Shown: one piece after another, positions 23,650-31,927 of the stretch | How the letters are laid out: the number at the start of each line of letters is the position of its first letter | How positions within the stretch are numbered: the first letter of the stretch is position 1 | Assembly: GCF_040930455.2 (NCBI RefSeq) | Contig: NZ_CP170494.1 | Reading direction: 5' to 3' (one strand) | DNA: 64,000 bases | Origin: Neopusillimonas maritima | GTDB lineage: Bacteria; Pseudomonadota; Gammaproteobacteria; Burkholderiales; Burkholderiaceae_B | Position numbers and translations under genes: made by a program | The notes under the pieces: model-generated | What the model was told of the DNA's origin: nothing | Databases searched by the model: none | What the model saw: only the letters and a program-made list of their open reading frames with translations

Positions 23650-25302
23650 GTGATTCAACCACTTAATCGTATCGACGGGGTTGTTTATCCCGATGCCGAA
23701 AAAGCACGTTTCTATACCGGGTGCGGCGCGTGGGAGCGCAGAACAATGGGCCAGGCGCTGCGCGATGCGGCGCAAATTGCACCCGATCAAGTCGCCTATG
23801 TGTGTGATGAGCGCCGAATTACTTTCGCGCAGCTTGATGCGGTAACCGACCGTTTGGCAGCTGCGTTGCGCAAGCTGGGCTTGCGTTTGCACGATCGCGC
23901 GATGTTTCAAATGGGCACCAATATTGAAACCGCTATTGCATTGTTTGGTTGCTTTAAAGCGGGGGTCATTCCCGTATGCAGTATTCCGCAATTTCGTGAA
24001 ATTGAAATTGGCACGTTAGCCAAACTTACACAGCCCAAAGGTTATTTCGTGCAGAAGGATGCGGGCGGCAACTTCGACTTGCTGTCATTTGCGGCGGATA
24101 TGGCCAAGCGCCACGATATTCCCCATGTTATTTCGACGGGTGGAGAGACAGTTGAGGGTGTGCACACACTTGACGATTTGTGTGCTGAATCGTTGCCCGC
24201 TTTGGATACATCCGACGAGTTCAGTGCGGGCGATGTGGCGGCTTTTCAGTTATCCGGGGGCTCAACGGGTGTACCGAAAATTATTCCCCGTTTTCATGGT
24301 GAGTACCTGGCGCATGGGCGGGATTGGTGCAACCAATATGAAATGGAAGCTGGGAATATTGGTATTTGGGCTTTGCCTGTTCTGCATAACGCGGGCATGC
24401 TTTTTTCGATTGTGCGGGCCGTCATTTACCCTGCAACAACGGTATTGATGCCACGTTGGGATGTAGCGCGCTACTTCGACATGATTGAACGCGAGAAGGT
24501 GCAGTTTGCCTTTACGATCGGCCCGCATGCGCCCGCCATTGCTTCTTATCCGCATGTTGCGAAACATGATCTGTCATCGTTGAAGATGTTGTTTACGCTT
24601 ATGGGAGCAGAGTCGATTGAGCGGGCCACAGGTGTGTGCTCAACCAATATGTTCGGCATTACCGAGGGCCTGATCTTAACGGGCACGCCCGGCGCCTCGG
24701 CCGAGATTCGCCACGGCAGTATCGGTATGCGGTGCTCACCGCACGATGAAATACGTATTCTTCAGCCCGGTGGCATTAATGAGCTGCCAGTGGATGAAGT
24801 GGGCGAACTTTGCTTTCGCGGGCCTTCGTCGTTACAGGGCTATTACTCCGCGCCCGACATTAACGCTGTGAGCTTCACGCCCGACGGCTTCTTCAGAACC
24901 GGGGACATGGTGCGTGCGCGCCGTATCGATGGCGAACTGGTGTACTGCTTCGAAGGCCGTATGCGCGACAACATCAACCGGGGCGGAGAGAAATTTGGAA
25001 CCGAAGATATTGAACATTTGATTGCCCGTCACCCCGCCATTGCCGATGGCAAGGTGGTGGCCATGCCGGACGAAATCTATGGCGAGAAAGCTTGTGCGTT
25101 TCTGATTGCACGTGAAGGATGCACGTTGCCCACGGTGAAAGAACTGGGTGCGTTCTTACTTGAAAAAGGCCTGGCCAAATATAAATTGCCCGAACGCATC
25201 GAGTCATGCGATTCGTTTCCCGTAACACGGGTGGGCAAGCTTGACCGCGCCGCTTTACGTGCTCTTATTGCAGAAAAATTGGCGCAGGAGGCCTCAAAGT
25301 GA
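23650..25302 (+). CDS. Aryl-AMP/aryl-CoA ligase (dihydroxybenzoate- or salicylate-activating type)
   Basis: This adenylate-forming enzyme of 550 residues shows the P-loop-like LSGGSTGVPKIIPR, NMFGITEGL, the hinge GRMRDNINRGGEKF and the catalytic Lys region KYKLPERIE. The start (PLNRIDGVVYPD) and GGST form resemble 2,3-dihydroxybenzoate-AMP and salicylate-activating ligases. I chose GTG 23650, where AAGGGGG stands 8 bases away; a TTG at 23623 is less likely. The stop codon overlaps (GTGA) the start of a stub that looks like a salicylyl-CoA-hydroxylase-type monooxygenase, which suggests this ligase once made an aryl-CoA for that enzyme. No siderophore genes are nearby. Confidence 0.88.
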   Translation: MIQPLNRIDGVVYPDAEKARFYTGCGAWERRTMGQALRDAAQIAPDQVAYVCDERRITFAQLDAVTDRLAAALRKLGLRLHDRAMFQMGTNIETAIALFGCFKAGVIPVCSIPQFREIEIGTLAKLTQPKGYFVQKDAGGNFDLLSFAADMAKRHDIPHVISTGGETVEGVHTLDDLCAESLPALDTSDEFSAGDVAAFQLSGGSTGVPKIIPRFHGEYLAHGRDWCNQYEMEAGNIGIWALPVLHNAGMLFSIVRAVIYPATTVLMPRWDVARYFDMIEREKVQFAFTIGPHAPAIASYPHVAKHDLSSLKMLFTLMGAESIERATGVCSTNMFGITEGLILTGTPGASAEIRHGSIGMRCSPHDEIRILQPGGINELPVDEVGELCFRGPSSLQGYYSAPDINAVSFTPDGFFRTGDMVRARRIDGELVYCFEGRMRDNINRGGEKFGTEDIEHLIARHPAIADGKVVAMPDEIYGEKACAFLIAREGCTLPTVKELGAFLLEKGLAKYKLPERIESCDSFPVTRVGKLDRAALRALIAEKLAQEASK

Positions 25303-25388
25303 AGATCAATATTCTGGGTGGTGGGGCGGCAGGTTTGCAATCGGCTGATTGCAAGTCCTTGCGTGGGAAATTCCGTTGTGCCGCGTAA
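25299..25388 (+). pseudogene. N-terminal stub of an FAD-dependent aryl-CoA monooxygenase
   Basis: A GTG overlapping the ligase stop begins a 29-codon frame with KINILGGGAAGLQSAD, the dinucleotide-binding start (GGGxxGL) seen in salicylyl-CoA 5-hydroxylase and anthraniloyl-CoA monooxygenase-type proteins. After about 15 matching residues the sequence becomes unrelated and stops at 25386-25388. The rest of the gene is gone. It shows that a catabolic operon has been cut off here. Confidence 0.6.
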
Positions 25389-25472
25389 GAGCAACGCGTA
25401 TGATCAAGTTTCGCGGCAACCTTAAGCCCAAAACCCATTTAAAACACAATGCTGCATTGTGTGGTGGCAACA

Positions 25473-26798
25473 ATGAAAACATTGAAACTTTCGGAGTTGA
25501 TGGGCGCGTTCAGCTATGCGCTTGACATCACAGAAGGACAGCCACCGGGCCATTGTGTGCGTTGTTGCTGGATCGGTATGCATATTGGCCGCCAAATCGG
25601 CTTATCGCAACAGCAGCTTTGGGAACTTTATTACACATTGCTGCTGAAGGATCTGGGGTGTAGCAGCAATGCGGCGCGCATTTGCGAACTCTATCTTACC
25701 GACGATCTACAGTTCAAAAAGGGCTTTAAAACAGTCGGCGACAGCAAGCCGCGTGCGTTGTCGTTCGTGCTGGGTCATACGGGTTTGAGCGAGGGCTTGG
25801 CCGACCGGTTCAGGCGTGTCATGAGCGTTATTCGCAATGCCGATGAGCTCACACAGGAACTGATTTCAACGCGTTGCCAGCGCGGCGCCGAGATCGCACG
25901 TTTGTTGCGGTTCCCTGTTGAAGTTGCCGAGGGTATTCGCAGCCTTGATGAACATTACAACGGTAAAGGTTATCCCGACGGTCTTGTTGCCGATCAGATT
26001 CCCATTTATTCGCGTATTGCCTTGCTTGCCCAGGTGATTGATGTCTTTCATACCGAAGGTGGCGCACAGGCCGCCCTGGATGAAATTAACCTGCGTTCGG
26101 GGCGCTGGTTCGATCCGGCGCTGGTAAAGGCTTTCGACGCGGTTTCGCGTGACCCGCTTTTCTGGGATATGTTGTCTTCGCCGGCTATCGACGGCGCGGT
26201 GCATGATTTGGAGCCGTTGCATCATCAAGTCGTTCTCGATGAAGATTATTTGGATGATATTGCCGCTGCTTTTGGTGAAGTGGTGGACGCCAAAAGCCCG
26301 TACACCAGTGGTCACAGTGTCAGGGTGGCGCAGTATGCCGACATGATTGCAAACCGGCTGGAGCTATCTGCATCGAGTCGGCGCTGGCTTAAACGTGGCG
26401 CGTTATTGCATGACGTGGGCAAACTCGGGGTGAGCAACAGTGTGCTCGACAAGGCGGGTAGTTTGGATCAGCAAGAGTGGGCCGCCGTGAAGCGGCATGC
26501 CGGTTATACCGAGACGATACTCGGTCGTATTTCAGCCTTTAATGAGCTTGCCCGTGTTGCCGGCGCGCACCACGAACGGCTGGACGGTGCCGGTTATCCC
26601 CGTGGCCTGACGGAGCAAGACATTCGGCTGGAAACGCGCATTATTACCACCGCCGATATTTTCGACGCTATTACTGCGGAACGTCCGTATAAAAGTGCGA
26701 TACCCGTGGATAAGGCGCTGGAGATCATGCGCGGGACGGTAGGCACAGCATTGGATCCGGATTGCTTTGAGGCTTTGTGCGCGGGTTTGGGTAAATAG
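25473..26798 (+). CDS. HD-GYP domain protein (cyclic di-GMP phosphodiesterase-type), two HD domains
   Basis: The 441-residue protein carries two HD-type domains. The C-terminal one is a full HD-GYP domain: TSGHSVRVAQYAD, LLHDVGKLGV, AGAHHERLDGAGYPRGL and ITTADIFDAITAERPYK, the metal-binding and GYP residues for c-di-GMP hydrolysis. The N-terminal one (EGQPPGHCVRCCWIGMHIG) keeps the first His, but the HD pair has become KD (LLLKDLG) and it has a relaxed HYNGKGYPDGL, so it is probably regulatory. There is no membrane segment. The ATG at 25473 gives the family's usual start (LKLSELMGAFSYALDITEG); another ATG lies at 25449. It is a single gene. Confidence 0.9.
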   Translation: MKTLKLSELMGAFSYALDITEGQPPGHCVRCCWIGMHIGRQIGLSQQQLWELYYTLLLKDLGCSSNAARICELYLTDDLQFKKGFKTVGDSKPRALSFVLGHTGLSEGLADRFRRVMSVIRNADELTQELISTRCQRGAEIARLLRFPVEVAEGIRSLDEHYNGKGYPDGLVADQIPIYSRIALLAQVIDVFHTEGGAQAALDEINLRSGRWFDPALVKAFDAVSRDPLFWDMLSSPAIDGAVHDLEPLHHQVVLDEDYLDDIAAAFGEVVDAKSPYTSGHSVRVAQYADMIANRLELSASSRRWLKRGALLHDVGKLGVSNSVLDKAGSLDQQEWAAVKRHAGYTETILGRISAFNELARVAGAHHERLDGAGYPRGLTEQDIRLETRIITTADIFDAITAERPYKSAIPVDKALEIMRGTVGTALDPDCFEALCAGLGK

Positions 26799-26842
26799 AG
26801 CGACGCAATTAAGTGCGTTTACCGACTGTGGCTTTCAAATAA

Positions 26843-27523
26843 TCAAGCCAACAGATAAAGCATGATGGCAATGCCCCCTGCCGCAAGGTAGGGGCCGAAG
26901 CTGATTGCCTGGCCGCGCTTAAGGTGGCCTCGCATTTTCATGATGCCGGCCCAAACCAACGCCGTAATGGAAGCAAGCAGCAGCACCCAGGGTAAAGCCA
27001 TCCAACCCAACCAGGCGCCCAGGGCGGCCAGCAGCTTGAAGTCGCCCTGCCCGATACCGGCTTTGCCTGTGGTTTTGAAAAAGACGTGAAAGGTGATCCA
27101 TAGCCATAAGTAGCCGGCTATGGCGCCAATCACCGCATCGGGCAAGGGAGTGAGTGCCCCGTTCAGATTAACCAGCAGGCCCAGCCACAACAGGGGCAGC
27201 GTAAGCAAATCGGGAAGCAGACCCGTCCGAGCGTCGACCCATCCAAGCGTGACCAGTACGTTATTGAAGACGATGACTGCCAACCCAACGGGTGTCGGTC
27301 CTAGAAGCCACACCGTGATTAAAGTGGTGAGCGTTGTTATGAGCCACACTGGAATGTGCGCGGAAAAATCGAGGAGTGGATTTTGCCGGGTAAGTCGAGG
27401 GTTGATTTGTACAACGAGCCGCAAGGCGGCTTGGCGCAATAACCATGTGAGCCCCCAAGACCACATTAAAGCAGCTGCAATGCTGACCGCCGGATTAAGA
27501 CCCCAAGGTTCCCATTCCCACAT
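26843..27523 (-). CDS. gspO: Type II secretion prepilin peptidase GspO (short form)
   Basis: The 226-residue polytopic membrane aspartic protease cleaves the leader of the pseudopilins. Both catalytic Asp regions are present: WVDARTGLLPDLLTLP and the family motif GKAGIGQGDFKLLAALGAWLGW without its last two residues. It lacks the N-terminal cytoplasmic domain with the CxxC pairs (no Cys at all), found in most GspO/PilD proteins and tied to N-methylation, so it may cleave without that zinc-binding part or rely on PilD for methylation. It follows gspC by 5 bases on the minus strand. Confidence 0.92.
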   Translation of the reverse strand: MWEWEPWGLNPAVSIAAALMWSWGLTWLLRQAALRLVVQINPRLTRQNPLLDFSAHIPVWLITTLTTLITVWLLGPTPVGLAVIVFNNVLVTLGWVDARTGLLPDLLTLPLLWLGLLVNLNGALTPLPDAVIGAIAGYLWLWITFHVFFKTTGKAGIGQGDFKLLAALGAWLGWMALPWVLLLASITALVWAGIMKMRGHLKRGQAISFGPYLAAGGIAIMLYLLA

Positions 27524-27528
27524 AAATG

Positions 27529-27999
27529 TCAGTTTGCGTTCTGGGTGATGAAGCCATTGGGATAGTTGGCTTGTTGGCGGGTAATGGGAATATCTTCAGC
27601 CACGCCATCCTGGCTGATGGTGATACCGTTGTGTGACACCGTTTCAAGAAAAATGCCAGGCGCGAGAGATTGGCCGTTGCGATACGTACGCGCAGGTTGA
27701 TTATTGATGCTGAGCAGTGCCGCACCTTGCCCGCCCGTGTTGGCAATAACCCCGACAAGATCAATTTTTATGCCAAGCGTTCGCCCGCCGAACCATTGCG
27801 CCATGGGCTGAATGCCGGGATTGGCGGAATAAGTCGACAAAACGGGCGCAAGCTTTTGGGGGGTGGGGGCGAGCAATAGCGCCGCCCAGATGCCCAGGCC
27901 CGCGGCCAGAGCGATAACGGCAATGGTACGTACAACGCGCGGCGCAACAGGGTCTGTAGAGAATGTTTGAATCGTCATGAGATAGGATGGAGGCAGCAT
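27529..27999 (-). CDS. gspC: Type II secretion inner-membrane protein GspC (without PDZ domain)
   Basis: The 156-residue protein has one membrane helix (TIAVIALAAGLGIWAALLLA) and a periplasmic homology region (WFGGRTLGIKIDLVGVIANT, IINNQPARTYRNGQSLAPG-like text) that binds the secretin GspD. It ends after this region and lacks the PDZ or coiled-coil part of enteric GspC (about 270-300 residues); short forms like this occur in other proteobacteria. The ATG at 27978 is an alternative start. It is transcribed with gspO, divergently from gspG. Confidence 0.85.
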   Translation of the reverse strand: MLPPSYLMTIQTFSTDPVAPRVVRTIAVIALAAGLGIWAALLLAPTPQKLAPVLSTYSANPGIQPMAQWFGGRTLGIKIDLVGVIANTGGQGAALLSINNQPARTYRNGQSLAPGIFLETVSHNGITISQDGVAEDIPITRQQANYPNGFITQNAN

Positions 28000-28018
28000 T
28001 GCTTTGTCGGCAACGTGA

Positions 28019-28066
28019 GTTTGCCATGACTACAACCAAAAACACTACTGAAAAATAATGGCAAAC
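28019..28066. promoter_or_regulatory. Inverted repeat in the gspC-gspG divergent control region
   Basis: GTTTGCCAT (28019-28027) and ATGGCAAAC (28058-28066) are perfect 9-base inverted copies separated by 30 bases in the A/T-rich 158-base gap between the divergent gsp units. The spacing of about four helical turns between centres would suit a looping or doubly bound regulator. No regulator gene is next to it. Confidence 0.4.
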
Positions 28067-28157
28067 ATCGGTTTTTACCGTCAAGAATAAGGTATATATT
28101 CAAAACCTGTTTATGTCTGTCATGATAACGGGCTATTTTCTATATCAGGCTAAGTAA

Positions 28158-28592
28158 ATGATGCCCTCGCGTAAAAGAAGATTGAACCGCCAACGCGGTT
28201 TTTCGTTGATTGAAATTATGGTGGTAGTGGTCATTATGGGTGTATTGGCCGCTTTAATTGTGCCTAATTTAATGGGTCGCCCCGATCAGGCGCGTGCCAT
28301 TGCCGCCCGTCAGGATATTGGTTCGCTCATGCAGGCGTTGAAGTTGTATCGGCTTGACCATGGCCGCTATCCGAATAACGAGCAAGGTTTAAACGCACTA
28401 ATGGGCGCCGGCGATTCGGCGCAGGCAGGGCGGCAAGCCTATTTGGAACGTTTGCCGAATGACCCTTGGGGAACACCCTATCAATATTTGAATCCGGGTG
28501 TGCATGGTGAAGTGGATGTGTTCTCTTTGGGGGCAGACGGGCGCCCGGGCGGCGAAGGAAAAGATGCGGATATCGGATCCTGGTCGCAATAG
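28158..28592 (+). CDS. gspG: Type II secretion major pseudopilin GspG
   Basis: The 144-residue protein has the prepilin site RQRG|FSLIEIMVVVVIMGVL with Glu at +5. The rest of the family follows: DIGSLMQALKLYRLDHGRYP, GLNAL, WGTPYQYLNPG and DVFSLGADGRPGGEG, the last being the calcium-binding loop. It forms the shaft of the pseudopilus. It is the first plus-strand gene of the operon and overlaps gspH by 29 bases. Confidence 0.96.
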   Translation: MMPSRKRRLNRQRGFSLIEIMVVVVIMGVLAALIVPNLMGRPDQARAIAARQDIGSLMQALKLYRLDHGRYPNNEQGLNALMGAGDSAQAGRQAYLERLPNDPWGTPYQYLNPGVHGEVDVFSLGADGRPGGEGKDADIGSWSQ

Positions 28593-29082
28593 TCGCGCTG
28601 AAAAAGGGTTTACCCTGCTGGAGATGCTGGTTGTGCTGGCTATTATGGGGACAACGGCGGCTTTGGTTGGGGTTGGCCTGGTGGCGGGCCGTGAGCGCCG
28701 GCTATTGAAGCAAGACGCGCAGGTGTTGTCGCAGCTTTTTACGGCGGCTCAAGCGCAGGCGCGCCAACAGGCAACGGCTATTGCCTGGCGGTATGGGGCA
28801 AACGGCTTTAAGTTCGAGTCGGTTTTGCAAACCCCGTATCTGCCGGCCGATCTGGCGCGTTATGTCGATTTGAATCATCAAGCACTCACTGAGCGTAATC
28901 CAACCTTGCGGGCGCGTGCCTGGCAATCTGAAGAGCCGGTGCGTGTTCGTGTTGATCCGCCCATTACACCGGTTTTCAACCGTGAATGGATGTCGGGTCC
29001 CCGGGTGGTTGAGCTGGATAATGGTTTGACTCAGGTCCGGATAGTGCGTTCGGCCCAGGGGCAGTATCGGGTGCTGCCATGA
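28564..29082 (+). CDS. gspH: Type II secretion minor pseudopilin GspH
   Basis: The 172-residue protein has the prepilin leader EKG|FTLLEMLVVLAIMG with Glu at +5, followed by a helix rich in Gln and Ala and a beta domain ending LTQVRIVRSAQGQYRVLP. I chose ATG 28564 because AAGGA lies a few bases before it; the frame is open further up but unlike the family. It overlaps gspG (29 bases) and gspI (4 bases). Confidence 0.93.
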   Translation: MRISDPGRNSRAEKGFTLLEMLVVLAIMGTTAALVGVGLVAGRERRLLKQDAQVLSQLFTAAQAQARQQATAIAWRYGANGFKFESVLQTPYLPADLARYVDLNHQALTERNPTLRARAWQSEEPVRVRVDPPITPVFNREWMSGPRVVELDNGLTQVRIVRSAQGQYRVLP

Positions 29083-29450
29083 GCGGTTATTCGCATCAAT
29101 CGGGTTTTACATTGGTTGAAGTGCTGATTGCGTTGGCGATTGTGGGTATTGCTTTGGCGGCGGGCATGCGGGCATTGGGCTTGAGCGTGGACGGCACACG
29201 TGCCTTGCAGCAACGCACGTTGGCGTTGCAAGCGGTAGAAAACCGGGTAGCCGAACTGCGTTTGTCGCGCGAAATGCCTGCTCCGGGGCGTCGTTTTCAG
29301 CCGTGTCCGCAAGGTGGCCTGGATTTTGTGTGTGAACAGGTTTTTGCCGATACGATCAATGCCAATTTTCGTCTTGTGACGGTGCGTGCCCGTTTGGGCG
29401 CTGGCCCGGTATTGGGCGAGTTGAACGGCTTGTTATCGGTGCTGCCATGA
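29079..29450 (+). CDS. gspI: Type II secretion minor pseudopilin GspI
   Basis: The 123-residue protein has the prepilin site QSG|FTLVEVLIALAIVGIAL, then QQRTLALQAVENRVAELRLS and the two-Cys segment CPQGGLDFVCEQ. GspI, J and K form the tip complex of the pseudopilus. Start and stop overlap the neighbours by 4 bases each. Confidence 0.94.
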   Translation: MSGYSHQSGFTLVEVLIALAIVGIALAAGMRALGLSVDGTRALQQRTLALQAVENRVAELRLSREMPAPGRRFQPCPQGGLDFVCEQVFADTINANFRLVTVRARLGAGPVLGELNGLLSVLP

Positions 29451-29995
29451 GTGCAGCCACACCTGCGCAACGCGGCTTAACGTTGATAGAGATCTTGGTG
29501 GCGCTGGCACTCATGGCCTTGCTGAGTGTGATTTCCTGGCGCGCGCTCGACATGACGGATCGTTCGGTTCAAATCTTGCAGACACGCATTCAGGATACGC
29601 AGTCTTTGGCAAGGGTGTTGGGTCAGGTTGAACATGATTTGAAGCGTCATGTGGGCGTGCTTTGGCGCTCGCCTGTTTTGTCTATAGTTCGCACCCGGGA
29701 AAATGGTGCTTGGCAGTTGGTTGAGTGGCGTCAGGACGGCTCACGTTTGCTAAGGGCGGTCAGTGATCCGTCATACACTTTGCCGATGCCGGAATTGAAT
29801 CGTTATGAAGTCGTACTGGAGGATATTGCCTCATTCTCCCTGCGTGAGTGGGGCGCTGAGCAGCAATGGGTGTCGCCGACGGAAACACTGGATTCAGACG
29901 CGAGCGAAACAGGGCTGAAAGGGTTCGAGGTAAGCGTTGTCCGCATCGATAATGGCGCGCCCGCTGTATTTCGGAAGGTGGTGTTATTGCCATGA
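29447..29995 (+). CDS. gspJ: Type II secretion minor pseudopilin GspJ
   Basis: The 182-residue protein has the prepilin site QRG|LTLIEILVALALMALL (Leu instead of Phe at +1, Glu at +5), then RALDMTDRS, RVLGQVEHDLKRH and a C-terminal beta domain ending VFRKVVLLP. It pairs with GspI and GspK at the pseudopilus tip. It overlaps both neighbours by 4 bases. Confidence 0.94.
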   Translation: MSAATPAQRGLTLIEILVALALMALLSVISWRALDMTDRSVQILQTRIQDTQSLARVLGQVEHDLKRHVGVLWRSPVLSIVRTRENGAWQLVEWRQDGSRLLRAVSDPSYTLPMPELNRYEVVLEDIASFSLREWGAEQQWVSPTETLDSDASETGLKGFEVSVVRIDNGAPAVFRKVVLLP

Positions 29996-30903
29996 GCACC
30001 CGCCGTCGACCTAACACGTTCTCGATGCAGCGCGGCATGGCGGTGGTGGGCGCATTGGTGGTGGTGGCGGCTGTTTCAATGATGGCGGCAAGTATGGTTC
30101 AACAACAGGCCATGCTAAGCAGATTGCTTGTTGGAGAACGCGATCGCGCACAGGCGGAGTGGTTATTGCGGGGTGGGCTCGATTGGGCCCGCGTGATGTT
30201 GATTAATGACGCGAGACGTCATGCTTTAACCGTGCCGAATGGGGTGTGGTCGCAGGCAATTGTGGGATTTGAAGTGCCGTTGCCGGATGGCACTCGCAGT
30301 GCCCAGGTGTCCGGCCAAATCGAAGATGAGCAGGGGAAATTCAATTTGAATGCGTTGGCGGTCGAGGGTCAAATACAGCCGGACGCGGTGTCTGTATTGC
30401 GTCGCCTGTTTTCAATGCTGGGCGTGGCCCCGGAATTGGCTATGGTGGTTGCGCAGCGTATTGCCGGTTCGCAGCAAGCGCAAATAACGCAACAAGGTCC
30501 GATTGGTCTGCGCACTTTGCGCGACCTGGAAGGGGTTGATGGTTTTTCCGTGCAGACGATCATGCGTATTAAAGATTACATTACGATTTTGCCTGAACGG
30601 GGGCCTGTTAACGTGAATACCGCACCCGCTGAACTGCTAAGTGCGCTGATGCCGGAGTTGGGTCTGGCCGCTGCGCGGGGGTTGGTCAAAGCGCGCGATG
30701 AGGGGCAATGGTTCAATAGCCGGGGTGATTTTTTGAATCGTACACAAATGAGGGGGGGCAACCTGGCGGTCGCGATAGGAATAAGAAGTGATTGGTTCAA
30801 GGTTTCCGGTGTGGTGTCCTTGGGTGAGGCTTTAACCACTGTGCAGGCGTTGATGCATCGTACCCGACAGAATCCGCCTGCTGTTGTCTGGATAGAACAT
30901 TAA
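29992..30903 (+). CDS. gspK: Type II secretion minor pseudopilin GspK
   Basis: The 303-residue protein has a leader of QRG|MAVVGALVVVAAVSMM type; as usual for GspK the +5 residue is not Glu. It is larger than the other pseudopilins because of an inserted helical domain, with IEDEQGKFNLNAL, LRDLEGVDGF and GPVNVNTAPAELLSALMPELG, the last being family-typical. It caps the pseudopilus. Confidence 0.95.
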   Translation: MSTRRRPNTFSMQRGMAVVGALVVVAAVSMMAASMVQQQAMLSRLLVGERDRAQAEWLLRGGLDWARVMLINDARRHALTVPNGVWSQAIVGFEVPLPDGTRSAQVSGQIEDEQGKFNLNALAVEGQIQPDAVSVLRRLFSMLGVAPELAMVVAQRIAGSQQAQITQQGPIGLRTLRDLEGVDGFSVQTIMRIKDYITILPERGPVNVNTAPAELLSALMPELGLAAARGLVKARDEGQWFNSRGDFLNRTQMRGGNLAVAIGIRSDWFKVSGVVSLGEALTTVQALMHRTRQNPPAVVWIEH

Positions 30904-30904
30904 T

Positions 30905-31927
30905 ATGAAAACCCGCCTGCGACTCGCTTTGCCGAAACTGGATCAAATTGATAGAACGACGAAAGTGGCTTTTGCCTTGTTTGATCGAGGGGGACGTTTG
31001 CTGCGTAGTGGTGAGCAAGCGCTGGAGTCGCTCGCGCAAGGCACTGGGGCTGATTGGGTCGAGGCGATTCTGCATCCCGACGATGCGGTTGTGGCCACCG
31101 TGCAGGTTCCGCCGGTTCGGTCGTCACAACGTGAAGACGCAATTAATGCATGCGTTGAGCCATTGACGTTAAGCAATGTAGAGGATTTGTGTATTGCGTA
31201 TGGGCCAAGAGGCAGTGAAGGCGGGGTGGATGTTGCCTGGGTGGATCGCAAAGCCGTGCTGCATGGATGGCAGATGCTGGAGCGCTTGGGCTTGAACGTA
31301 CAACGGATCACGCCGCTGGCACACGCATTGCCGCAGCGTGATCCTCATCCGGGTCGGCAGCTTGCTTTGCCGGTTGACGCGCGCTGGCAAACGCCTCTTC
31401 CAGATTGGTCCTTTGCGCGGCCAAAGTGGCGCCCGCATTCGCCGGTCAGGCAATGGAAATCGACGTTGTATTGGGTCGCGGCGGCTGTGCTGGTGTGGTT
31501 GGCGGGTTTGCAGCTTTATGCCAATCAATTGAACCGGGAGATGGAAGGTTTGCGTGATCAGGCGGTACGCGAGGTGCAAAACGCATTCCCGCAGATGAGC
31601 GTGGTGATTGATCCGTTGCGTCAGGCACAGAATGAGCGTGATGCGTTGTTGCGGGCAACGGGGTCAGCCGTGCAAAGTGATTTCATTCCGCTGGGTTTGG
31701 GTGTCGCAGCATTGCTTGGGCCATACGATATTCAGCTTGAAGCCCTGCGTTACCAGGATCAAGTGCTAACGCTTGTGCTGGTGGAAAATACCGGGGCTGG
31801 AGCGGCTTTTGAAACAGTGCGCCTGACAGCTGAACAACAAGGTCTGACCTTGAGTCGCGACGAAGGTAAGAACAACAATATTTGGCGTTTCAGCCGGAAT
31901 CAAGTGAGCGAAGGAGCGCAACGGTGA
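30905..31927 (+). CDS. gspL: Type II secretion assembly-platform protein GspL
   Basis: The 340-residue protein has an actin-like cytoplasmic domain (about 1-180), one membrane helix (LYWVAAAVLVWLAGLQLYA, about 183-201) and a periplasmic ferredoxin-like domain. It links the ATPase GspE to GspM. It is shorter than the enteric form (about 400). It starts 1 base after gspK and overlaps gspM (GTGA). Confidence 0.88.
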   Translation: MKTRLRLALPKLDQIDRTTKVAFALFDRGGRLLRSGEQALESLAQGTGADWVEAILHPDDAVVATVQVPPVRSSQREDAINACVEPLTLSNVEDLCIAYGPRGSEGGVDVAWVDRKAVLHGWQMLERLGLNVQRITPLAHALPQRDPHPGRQLALPVDARWQTPLPDWSFARPKWRPHSPVRQWKSTLYWVAAAVLVWLAGLQLYANQLNREMEGLRDQAVREVQNAFPQMSVVIDPLRQAQNERDALLRATGSAVQSDFIPLGLGVAALLGPYDIQLEALRYQDQVLTLVLVENTGAGAAFETVRLTAEQQGLTLSRDEGKNNNIWRFSRNQVSEGAQR

